Below are positions 53,316 to 64,000 of a DNA stretch of 64,000 nt, piece after piece. Numbering within the stretch: position 1 is the first letter of the stretch; each line of letters begins with the position of its first letter. Source of the DNA: Atherinomorus stipes. Lineage: Eukaryota > Chordata > Actinopteri > Atheriniformes > Atherinidae. Location of the stretch: NCBI GenBank assembly GCA_023101725.1, contig JALJCO010007099.1, positions 75,001 through 139,000 of the forward strand. Reading direction: 5' to 3'. Below the pieces are notes generated by a model that saw only the letters and a program-made list of their open reading frames with translations, was not told the DNA's origin and searched no databases. The position numbers were made by a program, and so were the translations under genes.

Positions 53316-56300
53316 GCAACAAGGACATGGTTTCCACGGAGACAGGTTAGTCCACCCACCTCTGACATCACCAGCTGGGTTACCATGGTAACCGCCTGCT
53401 GCTGTCGGCAGTTACAGATGTTTGTGAAAAGGGATGCACGATATAACCGGCCGATATCAGCTTTAAAACTGAGTATCGGACACTGGCCACCCCACCGAAA
53501 TTTCACCGATATTTCACAGGCTACCCCACCGATATTTCACCGATATTTCACAGGCTACCCCACCGATATTTCACCGATATTTCACAGATATTTCACTGGC
53601 CACCCCACCGATATTTCACCGATATTTCACAGATATTTAACAGGCCACCCCACCAATATTTCACCGATATTTCACAGATATTTCACAGGCTACCCCACCG
53701 ATATTTCACCGATATCTCACCGATATTTCACAGATATTTCACAGATATTTCACCGATCAGGCTGCTGTTGTGATGAACCCACAGTATCACTGATATTACC
53801 AATAACTGCTTACATTTCAGCTTTAATATCGGTATCGTTATCAGCCACATGAGGAAGAAAATATCGGATATCGGCCAAAATTCCAGTATCGTGCATCCCT
53901 AGTTTGTGAGTCAGTCTGGACCTTCAGAGACCAGGTTTTACGTGGACCGGTCCTTCAGAGACAAGGTCTACATGTACCGGTCCTTCAGAGACAAGGTCTA
54001 CATGTACCGGTCCTTCAGAGACCAGGTCTACATGTACCGGTCCTTCAGAGACCAGGTCTACGTGGACCGGTCCTTCAGAGACCAGGTCTACGTGGACCGG
54101 TCCTTCAGAGACCAGGTCTACGTGGACTGGACCTTCAGAGACCAGGTCTACGTGGACTGGACCTTCAGAGACAAGGTGTACATGGACCCCAGGTCTACGT
54201 GGACCGGTCCTTCAGAGACCAGGTCTACGTGGACTGGACCTTCAGAGACCAGGTCTACGTGGACTGGACCTTCAGAGACAAGGTCTACATGGACCCCAGG
54301 TCTACATGTACCGGTCCTTCAGAGACCAGGTCTACGTGGACCCCAGGCCTACATGGACTGGTCCTTCAGAGACCAGGTCTACATGGACTCGTCCACCCTA
54401 CATTAGTGGACCATGGACCGGTGCGTCCTACATTCGTGGACCCAGGAACCGGTCCGTCCCACATTGGCTGGTCCATGTAGGGTCAGTCTCTTCGTGTCCC
54501 CTCTGCTTGTCTGTCCCACGACGAGTCCCTGCTTATGACTGATCCAGCAGCAGTGTCTTGTGTCCTCAAAACCAGTTGGACCCTTCAGAACCAGTTTGAC
54601 CCTCAGAACCAGTTGGACCCTTCAGAACCAGTTGGACCCTCAGAACCAGTTGGACCCTTCAGAACCAGTTGGACCCTTCAGAACCAGTTGGACCCTCAGA
54701 ACCAGTTGGACCCTTCAGAACCAGTTTGACTCTCAGAACCAGTTGGACCCTCAGAACCAGTTGGACCCTTCAGAACCAGTTTGACCCTCAGAACCAGTTT
54801 GACCCTCAGAACCAGTTGGACCCTTCAGAACCAGTTTGACTCTCAGAACCAGTTGGACCCTTCAGAACCAGTTGGACCCTCAGAACCAGTTGGACCCTTC
54901 AGAACCAGTTGGACCCTCGGAACCAGTTGGACCCTTCAGAACCAGTTTGACCCTCAGAACCAGTTGGACCCTTCAGAACCAGTTGGACCCTTCAGAACCA
55001 GTTGGACCCTCGGAACCAGTTGGACCCTTCAGAACCAGTTTGACCCTCAGAACCAGTTGGACCCTTCAGAACCAGTTGGACCCTTCAGAACCAGTTGGAC
55101 CAGTGCTGACCTGCACCTGTGTGTGTCTCTAGAGAACAAAGTCCAGAGGAAGGTGTTTGTCCCCAACAAGCTGCTGGAGTGTCTTCCTCGCTCGTCCAGC
55201 CTGCCCAGCGAGCGGCTCCGCTGGAACACCAACGAGGTAACGCACAGCTGGTCTCAGACACGCCTTCCCTGTCCTCAGGTGTCCACAGGTGTCCCGAGGA
55301 CCAACCCGTCTGCCGCCATAATCATGACATGTTTACTCTTATTAAAGTAAACGTAAACATGACGCGTTTACTGTTATTTAACGTAAACTTAAACACGACA
55401 CGTTTACTGTTATTTAACGTAAACATAAACATAACACGTTTACTGTTATTTAACGTAAACATAAACACGACACGCTTACTGTTATTTAACGTAAACATAA
55501 ACACGACACGTTTACTGTTATTTAACTTAAACTTAAACACGACACTTTTACTGTTATTTAACGTAAACATAAACACGACATGTTTACTGTTATTTAACGT
55601 AAACTTAAACACGATACGTTTACTGTTATTTAACGTAAACTTAAACGACACGTTTACTGTTATTTAACGTAAACATAAACACGACATGTTTACTGTTATT
55701 TAACGTAAACTTAAACACGACACGTTTACTGTTATTTAACGTAAACTTAAACACGACACGTTTACTGTTATTTAACGTAAACATAAACACGACACTTTTA
55801 CTGTTATTTAACGTAAACATAAACACGACACGTTTACTGTTATTTAACGTAAACATAAACATAACACGTTTACTGTTATTTAACGTAAACTTAAACACGA
55901 GACGTTTACTGTTATTTAACGTAAACTTAAACATATTCCACGTTTACTGTTATTTAACGTAAACTTAAACCACGACAGGTTTACTGTTATTTAACGTAAA
56001 CATAAACATGACACGTTTACTGTTATTTAACGTAAACATAAACACGTTTCGTTTACTGTTATTTAAAGTAAACATAAACCCTAATACGTTTACTGTTATT
56101 TAACCTAAACTTAAACCACCGACACGTTTACTGTTGTTTAACGTAAACATAAACACGACGACCTCTTTTACTGTTATTTAACGTAAAACATAAACATAAC
56201 ACGTTTACTGTTATCTAACTTAAACATAAACACGACAATGTTTACTGTTATTTAACGTAAACTTAAACACGAAGCGTTTACTGTTATTTAACGTAAACAT

Positions 56301-59300
56301 AAACACGATACGTTTACTGTTATTTAACGTAAACTTAAACACGACTACGTTTACTGTTATTTAACGTAAACATAAACACGACACGTTTACTGTTATTTAA
56401 CGTAAACATAAACATGACACGTTTACTGTTATTTAAAAAGTAAAACATCAACATGACACATTTACTGTTATTTAACGTAAAACATAAACACGACACGTTT
56501 ACTGTTATTTAAAGTAAACATAAACATGACACGTTTACTGTTATTTAACGTAAACATAAACACGACATGTTTACTCTTATTTAACGTAAACATTAACTGA
56601 CACGTTAACTGCTATTTAACGTAAACATAAACCGACACGTTTACTGTTATTTAAAGTAAACATAAACATGACACGTTTACTGTTATTTAACGTAAACATA
56701 AACACGACATGTTTACTGTTATTTAACGTAAACTTAAACACGACACGTTTACTGTTATTTAACGCACATTTACTGTTATTTAACGTTAACATAATTATGA
56801 CACGTTTACTGTTATTTAACGCAAACTTAAACACGACACGTTTACTGTTATTTAACGTAAACTTAAACACGACACGTTTTTACTGTTATTTAACGTAAAC
56901 ATAAACATAACACGTTTACTGTTATTTAACGTTAACATAATTATGACACGTTTACTGTTATTTAACGTAAACTTAAACACGACACGTTTACTGTTATTTA
57001 ACGTAAACTTAAACACGACACGTTTACTGTTATTTAACGTAAACATAAACATAACACGTTTACTGTTATTTAACGTAAACATAAACACGACACGTTTACT
57101 GTTATTTAATGTAAACATAAACACGACACGTTTACTGTTATTTAACTTAAACTTAAACACGACACTTTTACTGTTATTTAACGTAAACATAAACACGACA
57201 TGTTTACTGTTATTTAACGTAAACTTAAACACGACACGTTTACTGTTATTTAACGTAAACTTAAACACGACACGTTTACTGTTATTTAACGTAAACATAA
57301 ACACGATATGTTTACTGTTATTTAACGTAAACTTAAACACGACACGTTTACTGTTATTTAACGTAAACTTAAACACGACACGTTTACTGTTATTTAACGT
57401 AAACATAAACACGACACTTTTACTGTTATTTAACGTAAACATAAACACGACACGTTTACTGTTATTTAACGTAAACATAAACATAACACGTTTACTGTTA
57501 TTTAACGTAAACTTAAACACGAGACGTTTACTGTTATTTAACGTAAACTTAAACATAACACGTTTACTGTTATTTAACGTAAACTTAAACACGACAGGTT
57601 TACTGTTATTTAACGTAAACATAAACATGACACGTTTACTGTTATTTAACGTAAACATAAACACGACACGTTTACTGTTATTTAACGTAAACATAAAACA
57701 TAACACGTTTACTGTTATTTAACCTAAACTTAAACACGACACGTTTACTGTTGTTTAACGTAAACATAAACACGACACGTTTACTGTTATTTAACGTAAA
57801 CATAAACATAACACGTTTACTGTTATTTAACGTAAACTTAAACACGACACGTTTACTGTTATTTAACGTAAACATAAACACGACATGTTTACTGTTATTT
57901 AACGTAAACTTAAACACGAAGCGTTTACTGTTATTTAACGTAAACATAAACACGACACGTTTACTGTTATTTAACGTAAACTTAAACACGACACGTTTAC
58001 TGTTATTTAACGTAAACATAAACACGACACGTTTACTGTTATTTAACGTAAACATAAACATGACACGTTTACTGTTATTTAAAGTAAACATAAACATGAC
58101 ACATTTACTGTTATTTAACGTAAACATAAACACGACACGTTTACTGTTATTTAAAGTAAACATAAACATGACACGTTTACTGTTATTTAACGTAAACATA
58201 AACACGACATGTTTACTCTTATTTAACGTAAACATTAACATGACACGTTAACTGCTATTTAACGTAAACATAAACCCGACACGTTTACTGTTATTTAAAG
58301 TAAACATAAACATGACACGTTTACTGTTATTTAACGTAAACATAAACACGACATGTTTACTGTTATTTAACGTAAACTTAAACACGACACGTTTACTGTT
58401 ATTTAACGCACATTTACTGTTATTTAACGTTAACATAATTATGACACGTTTACTGTTATTTAACGCAAACTTAAACACGACACGTTTACTGTTATTTAAC
58501 GTAAACATAAACATGACACGTTTACTGCTATTTAACGTAAACATAAACACGACACGTTTACTGTAATTTAACGTAAACATAAACAGGATTCACTCTAAAC
58601 ATGTTTGTTGACACGTTCAGCTTTAACCGTGTTGCTCTTTGTGTTGGTTAACAACATGTATGTGATGGAGGGATAACCAGACCTCCAGCAGGTCCAGAAC
58701 CGGGTCCAGACCCTGGTCCAGAACCGGGTCTGGGTCCGGTTCCTGAGGTCTGAAGCGTCTCTTGTCTCCTCAGGAGATCGCGTCCTACCTGGTGTCCTTT
58801 GACAGACATGAGGAGTGGCTGTCCTGCAGTCTGAGAACCAGGTAACCCTCAGCCCCCCCCCACCGGACGGTGCTCAGGGACCCCGTCCTGTCTCTCCTCA
58901 TGCTCCTCGCTGTCCTTCCAGGCCGAAGAACGGCAGCATCATCCTCTACAATAGGAAGAAGGTGAAGTACCGCAAGGATGGCTACTGCTGGAAGAAGAGG
59001 AAGGACGGCAAGACCACCAGAGAGGACCACATGAAGCTCAAGGTCCAGGGCATGGAGGTGGGTCCAGCTGAGTCTGAGTCGGGTCTGGTCCGGGTCCGGT
59101 CCGGGTCCGGTCCGGGTCTGGTCCAGGATCAGAGGTAACTGTGTTTTCTCTGCTGCAGTGCCTCTACGGCTGCTACGTCCATTCCTCCATCGTGCCAACA
59201 TTCCACAGACGATGCTATTGGCTGCTGCAGGTCAGCTGACACTTTCTACTGTTTACATTCATGTGTAGAATGTAAGGTAATATTATGTGTAAGTAATGAT

Positions 59301-61543
59301 AATATTATATATAGAAGTAATATATTTTATATATAAGTAGTAATAATATTATAAATATACCAAACGATAATGTTCAATAACTGCATTAAAGTAGTGAAAG
59401 ATACCCAAACATCATCATCACTAACAGTAGAAGCATTATGACATCTGATAGGCTACCACCATCATGTGACACAGAAGCTAGAATCTGATAGGCTACCACC
59501 ATCATGTGACACAGAAGCTAGAATCTGATAGGCTACCACCATCATGTGATACAGAAGCTAGAATCTGATAGGCTACCACCATCATGTGATACAGAAGCTA
59601 GAATCTGATAGGCTACCACCATCATGTGATACAGAAGCTAGAATCTGATAGGCTACCACCATCATGTGATACAGAAGCTAGAATCTGATAGGCTACCACC
59701 ATCATGTGATACAGAAGCTAGAATCTGATAGGCTACCACCATCATGTTAAACAGAAGCTAGAATCTGATAGGCTACCACAATCATATGATACAGAAGCTA
59801 GAATCTGATAGGCTACCACCATCATGTGATACAGAAGCTAGAATCTGATAGGCTACCACCATCATGTGATACATAAGCTAGAATCTGATAGGCTACCACC
59901 ATCATGTTAAACAGAAGCTAGAATCTGATAGGCTACCACAATCATATGATACAGAAGCTAGAATCTGATAGGCTACCACCATCATGTGATACAGAAGCTA
60001 GAATCTGATAGGCTACCACCATCATGTGATATAGAAGCTAGAATCTGATAGGCTACCACCATCATGTGATACAGAAGCTAGAATCTGATAGGCTACCACC
60101 ATCATGTGATATAGAAGCTAGAATCTGATAGGCTACCACCATCATGTGATATAGAAGCTAGAATCTGATAGGCTACCACCATCATGTGATATAGAAGCTA
60201 GAATCTGATAGGCTACCACCATCATGTGATACAGAAGCTAGAATCTGATAGGCTACCACCATCATGTGATACAGAAGCTAGAATCTGATAGGCTACCACC
60301 ATCATGTGACACAGAAGCTAGAATCTGATAGGCTACCACCATCATGTGATACAGAAGCTAGAATCTGATAGGCTACCACCATCATGTGACTCAGAAGCTA
60401 GAATCTGATAGGCTACCACCATCATGTGATACAGAAGCTAGAATCTGATAGGCTACCACCGTCATGTGACACAGAAGCTAGAATCTGATAGGCTACCACC
60501 ATCATGTGATACAGAAGCTAGAATCTGATAGGCTACCACCATCATGTGTTACAGAAGCTAGAATCTGATAGGCTACCACCATCATGTGATACAGAAGCTA
60601 GGATCTGATAGGCTACCACCATCATGTGTTACAGAAGCTAGAATCTGATAGGCTACCACCATCATGTGATACAGAAGCTAGAATCTGATAGGCTACCACC
60701 ATCATGTGATACAGAAGCTAGAATCTGATAGGCTACCACCATCATGTGACACAGAAGCTAGAATCTGATAGGCTACCACCATCATGTGACACAGAAGCTA
60801 GAATCTGATAGGCTACCACCATCATGTGATACAGAAACTAGAATCTGATAGGCTACCACCATCATGTGACTGGTCTAACCCCGCCTCCGTGTGTGTGTGA
60901 CAGAACCCGGACGTGGTGCTGGTCCACTACCTGAATGTGCCGTCTCTGGAGGATTCTGGGAAATGCAGTCCGCTGCTGTGCGCCGTGTCGGACCGCCACG
61001 ACAGCGTGAGGTGGAGCCGGGACGACCTGCTGAGCCAGCTGAAGCCCATGTGTATGACGGCGGCCGACACGTGTAACTGCGACACGCGTGTGCGGGCGCG
61101 CGTGTGTGTGTGACGTGTGTGTTTATGTGTCAGTCCACAGCATGAAGTGCTCGGTGGGGTCGGGGGACTTCAGCATCGAGGAGCTGGTCCAGCACATCCT
61201 GGACCGCCAGAGAACCAAACCGCAGCCGCGCACGCACACCTGCCTCTGTAACACCAGCCAGGGTGAGACGCAACGCGGTGCGGCGATGACATCACTATGA
61301 CATCACAGACGAGCCCACTAACCGCGTCTCTGTCCCTGCAGTGTCCTCGGGCGTGAACATTCCTCACCGCTGCAACAGCACCAAGCACCGCATCATCTCC
61401 CCCAAGCTGCCCCCCTCATCCTGCAGGCCCGCGCCCTCCCCCCTCCCTGAGCTGGGGGAGACGGGCAAGGCCGGAGGGGACGGCCAGCCCCCCCGCCTGC
61501 AGGCTCAGAGCAGCCCCGCCTCCTCGCCCAGCCCGTCCTCCAC
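53312..61543 (+). CDS. camta2: Calmodulin-binding transcription activator, N-terminal part (8 exons)
   Basis: CAMTAs are nuclear transcription factors with an N-terminal CG-1 DNA-binding domain, then a TIG domain, ankyrin repeats and IQ motifs; only the first part lies here. Exons: 53312-53345, 55133-55236, 58774-58841, 58922-59057, 59159-59230, 60904-61051, 61134-61262 and 61342-61543, followed by a donor. This is 297 complete codons. The CG-1 domain spans about residues 15-140, with LLECLPRSSSLPSERLRWNT, NGSIILYNRKKVKYRKDGYC, WKKRKDGKTTREDHMKLKVQ, ECLYGCYVHSSIVPTFHRRC and VLVHYLNVP all intact. After it come QLKPMFHSMK, LVQHILDRQRTKPQPRTHTC and CNSTKHRIISPK, then a Pro/Ser-rich stretch. The short N-terminus MSNKDMVSTET fits CAMTA2 better than CAMTA1, as does the eno3 neighbour. 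A basic YRKDGYCWKKRKDGK stretch is a likely nuclear signal. The remainder lies beyond 64 kb. Confidence 0.94.
53428..53901 (+). mobile_element. hAT-type MITE with 8-bp target duplication
   Basis: The left end agggatgcacgata (53430-53443) is matched by its inverted copy tatcgtgcatccct (53887-53900). The 8-bp word gtttgtga flanks it on both sides (53420-53427 and 53902-53909), the duplication size expected of hAT elements. The interior has tandem accgatatttcac units (about 53500-53760) and no transposase. It lies in the first CAMTA intron. Confidence 0.82.
53925..54400 (+). repeat. 30-bp tandem repeat, TCCTTCAGAGACCAGGTCTA type
   Basis: Units read tccttcagagaccaggtcta then cgtggaccgg, or catgtaccgg. 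Since 30 is a multiple of three, one frame (53906-54406) stays open with repeating SFRDQVYVDR; it is inside an intron and is not a gene. Shortened units (ggaccccaggtctac) appear after 54180. Confidence 0.9.
54568..55104 (+). repeat. 18/19-bp tandem repeat, GACCCTTCAGAACCAGTTG type
   Basis: Alternating 19-bp (gacccttcagaaccagttg) and 18-bp (gaccctcagaaccagttg) units fill the end of the same intron up to about 30 bp before the acceptor at 55132. Longer patterns of alternation also repeat. Confidence 0.92.
55325..58590 (+). repeat. 36-bp array with forkhead-type GTAAACA motifs (~90 copies)
   Basis: Units contain cgacacgtttactgttattt and aacgtaaacataaaca. A period of 36 keeps LLLFNVNINTTR and MFTLNNSKRVVF frames open over hundreds of codons. 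A pattern recurs about 1,620 bp apart (cttaaacttaaac at about 55525 and 57145). The first copy between about 55930 and 56640 carries many small indels that the second lacks. It lies in CAMTA intron 2. Confidence 0.93.
59437..60868 (+). repeat. 40-bp tandem array (~36 copies), almost free of indels
   Basis: Units read gaatctgataggctaccacc then atcatgtgatacagaagcta. The period stays 40 bp throughout; variation is limited to a few substitutions (gtgac, gttaa, gtgtt, tatag). It fills the CAMTA intron between exons 59159-59230 and 60904-61051 and ends about 35 bp before the acceptor. Confidence 0.95.
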
Positions 61544-61562
61544 GTAAGTGTCTGATTCACAT

Positions 61563-62866
61563 GCAGTATGGACGTCCGATATTATCCGCCGATACTGACG
61601 TTAAAATGTGATATCGGAAAATATCCCCATCTTTTTTTCTACTGATGTCTGATATCATCGGCCTACCGATATTATCATCCGATACTGACGTTAAAATGTG
61701 ATATCGGAATATATCGCCATCTTTTTTTCTACTGATGTCTGATATCATCGGCCTACCGATATTATCATCCGATACTGACGTTAAAATGTGATATCGGAAT
61801 ATATCGCCATCTTTTTTCTACTGATGTCTGATATCATCGGCCTACCGATATTATCCCCCGATACTGACGTTAAAATGTGATATCGGAAAATGTCCCCATC
61901 TTTTTTTCTACTGATGTCTGATATCATCGGCCTACCGATATTATCATCCGATACTGACGTTAAAATGTGATATCGGAATATATCGCCATCTTTTTTTCTA
62001 CTGATGTCTGATATCATCGGCCTACCGATATTATCATCCGATACTGACGTTAAAATGTGATATCGGAATATATCGCCATCTTTTTTTCTACTGATGTCTG
62101 ATATCATCGGCCTACCGATATTATCCCCCGATACTGACGTTAAAATGTGATATCGGAAAATATCCCTATCTTTTTTTCTACTGATGTCTGATATCATCGG
62201 CCTACCGATATTATCCCCCCGATACTGACGTTAAAATGTGATATCGGAAAATATCCCCATCTTTTTTTCTACTGATGTCTGATATCATCGGCCTACCGAT
62301 ATTATCATCCGATACTGACGTTAAAATGTGATATCGGAAAATATCGCCATCTTTTTTTCTACTGATGTCTGATATTATCGGCCTACCGATATTATCATCC
62401 GATACTGACGTTAAAATGTGATATCGGAAAATATCCCCATCTTTTTTTCTACTGATGTCTGATATCATCGGCCTACCGATATTATCATCCGATACTGACG
62501 TTAAAATGTGATATCGGAAAATATCGCCATCTTTTTTTCTACTGATGTCTGATATAATCGGCCTACCGATATTATCCCCCGATACTGATGTTAAAATGTG
62601 ATATCGGAAAATATCGCCATCTTTTTTTTCTACTGATGTCTGATATCATCGGCCTACCGATATTATCATCCGATACTGACGTTAAAATGTGATATCGGAA
62701 AATATCCCCATCTTTTTTTCTACTGATGTCTGATATCATCGGCCTACCGATATTATCCCCCGATACTGACGTGAAAATGTGATATCGGAAAATATCCCCA
62801 TCTTTTTTTCTACTGATGTCTGATATCGTCGGCCTACCGATATTATCGTCCGATACTGATGTTAAA
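61563..62866 (+). repeat. 90-bp array of transposon-like GATATCGG sequence (~14 copies)
   Basis: Units contain ctactgatgtctgatatcat, cggcctaccgatattatcat, ccgatactgacgttaaaatg and tgatatcggaatatatcgcc, then a T run. Palindromic atcgg/ccgat words resemble the interiors of the MITEs in this window, so a transposon origin is likely. It starts about 20 bp after the donor of the last visible CAMTA exon. Confidence 0.92.
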
Positions 62867-62867
62867 A

Positions 62868-64000
62868 CAGGGTTCCCGCGGGTCCTTAAGTCTTAAAATG
62901 TAGCATAAATGTAGCTGTAGGTTTTACACTTTCAGCCGATGTGTTTAATGCCAGTGGGAAAGCGCAGCGCCCCACCATTAAGCATCTAATATCGTGTGTT
63001 TGATAAAATCGGTGTCGTGTCCATCGTGTCAGTGGGAGTTTGGGCGATTATCAGCTGTTTTACGGTAGGCTACAGGCGCTGACGTCGGAGTGCTGCCGGC
63101 TTAGCGATGTGGTGGCTAGTTAGCCAGTTTTCAGACCCCTTTAGCGAATGTTCCCCTCAAAGAGGCGCTCTGACAAATCTAGCGGCTTTTCTGGTGTTTG
63201 AGACAACGCGTGTCAGACAACACGTGTCAGACAACCCGTCAACCACCTGAAACTCGGACAGGAATATCGGTGTTAAAGCTCGACTGAGAAGGTGGAGGTG
63301 GAAAGACTCGCGCTGCTTTCCATTAGCATGTTCTGTGGAGAATGTGCACGTGGTGGGAACGCGCACAGCTGAAGCCTCCGTGGCTGCAGATGTCGGCGAA
63401 GTGGTGACGTCACAGCAATGTGTCACGTGACCTGTCAGAGTTCATGAATGCTTCCCCCCACAAATTATTCTTTGAAATATGAAATGGCCAAAATTTTCTT
63501 CCAGGGAAGCATCCCCCCCCCACACCCCCCTAGAAGGGCTGTATCCTTCTCACATAGTTTCAATATTGCATTTAATTGATGACCAGTGGGAAACGTAAAG
63601 TCTTGATTTCCATTGTAGGAGGAAAGAAGTTAAAGGAACATTCCACCACAGAATGATGTAACTTCATCTTCCACCCTCCCCTCATGGTGAGAAAGACTCT
63701 GCAGCACTTTTTAATATCTCAAATGCAGCCGGTGATCAGGAAGGCTTCTCGTTTCCCCCCAACTTTCATATAATGGAGTTCACCGGGGTCCGAGCCAAAA
63801 AGGTCCTTAAAGTCCACAAAAACGTGTCAATATTCCTCCATACTGCTCGTCCAATGTAATCCAAGTGTCCTGAGTGGGTAGCGTCCAGAATTTACTGGAA
63901 ACAACGTCATTTAGGAGATTTTTAGAGCCTAAACAGTAGAACATCGCACGTATAGCAAACACGCCGATGCACGTTCGTGAAACTACGGAAGCCGCGGCAG
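62868..64000. mobile_element. Probable transposon insertion(s) in CAMTA intron, right end not in window
   Basis: cagggttcccgcgggtcctt (62868-62887) looks like the terminal sequence of a hAT-type element, and it interrupts a 90-bp unit right after gttaaaa. Downstream, the palindromic cttccagggaagcatccccc style stretch near 63500 and the unrelated unique-looking sequence from about 63620 suggest further or nested elements. No transposase frame was found. Confidence 0.4.

Noticed and set aside
55119..58580. LLLFNVNINTTR-type and MFTLNNSKRVVF-type frames
   Set aside because: By-products of the 36-bp array inside a CAMTA intron.
59437..60868. CRISPR-like regular direct repeats
   Set aside because: Units are contiguous with no unique spacers, in a vertebrate intron; this is a plain minisatellite.
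63157..63426. 89-codon minus-strand frame in the right-edge transposon region
   Set aside because: No recognisable transposase or other domain, and no splice or promoter context; a chance frame is more likely.

Overview
The window is vertebrate nuclear DNA, most likely from a ray-finned fish. Four protein-coding genes lie on the + strand. They are split by introns with standard GT-AG junctions, and their proteins are clearly of vertebrate type. In order they are: the 3' part of a beta-enolase gene (eno3, 97-10894, open at the left edge); a complete C-type natriuretic peptide precursor (16572-19469, with a probable leader exon and TATA promoter near 13.9 kb); a complete RAMP4/SERP-family gene (23458-43497, only 66 residues spread over 20 kb); and the 5' part of a CAMTA transcription factor gene (camta2-like, 53312-61543, running off the right edge). 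Residues in the enolase are of ENO3 rather than ENO1 type, and ENO3 and CAMTA2 are also neighbours on human chromosome 17p13, so the block reads as conserved synteny.

The striking property is repeat content. By my hand estimate about three quarters of the 64 kb is tandem repeat, and almost every intron and spacer carries its own family. In order: a 67-bp array made from the end of an eno3 exon plus its splice donor (1183-6166); a 31-33-bp G-rich array (7343-8945); AGATCT-rich 14-bp units (9150-9935); 22-bp units with an internal poly-A (10060-10797); 71-bp units (11090-12450); G-rich and GT tracts (12.65-13.31 kb); 64-bp palindromic units in the natriuretic peptide intron (16735-17835); 77-bp units carrying a perfect DR1 nuclear-receptor motif (19536-21160); 55/56-bp units (23945-28765); about 25-bp units (29517-31565); about 11.5 kb of 22-bp units, including a 5.2-kb higher-order duplication (31574-43430); 83-bp units (43720-45108); 6 kb of hexamer-based repeat (45660-51791); 30-bp, 18/19-bp and 36-bp arrays in the first CAMTA introns; 40-bp units (59437-60868); and 90-bp units (61563-62866). 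Most long open frames in the window are by-products of these arrays, not genes.

Transposon remnants are also visible. The clearest is a hAT-type MITE at 53428-53901 with terminal inverted repeats and an 8-bp target duplication; others are weaker calls. The four genes have unrelated jobs (glycolysis in muscle, peptide hormone, ER translocon-associated protein, calmodulin-binding transcription activator). They share a neighbourhood, not a pathway. I found no tRNA, rRNA or CRISPR.
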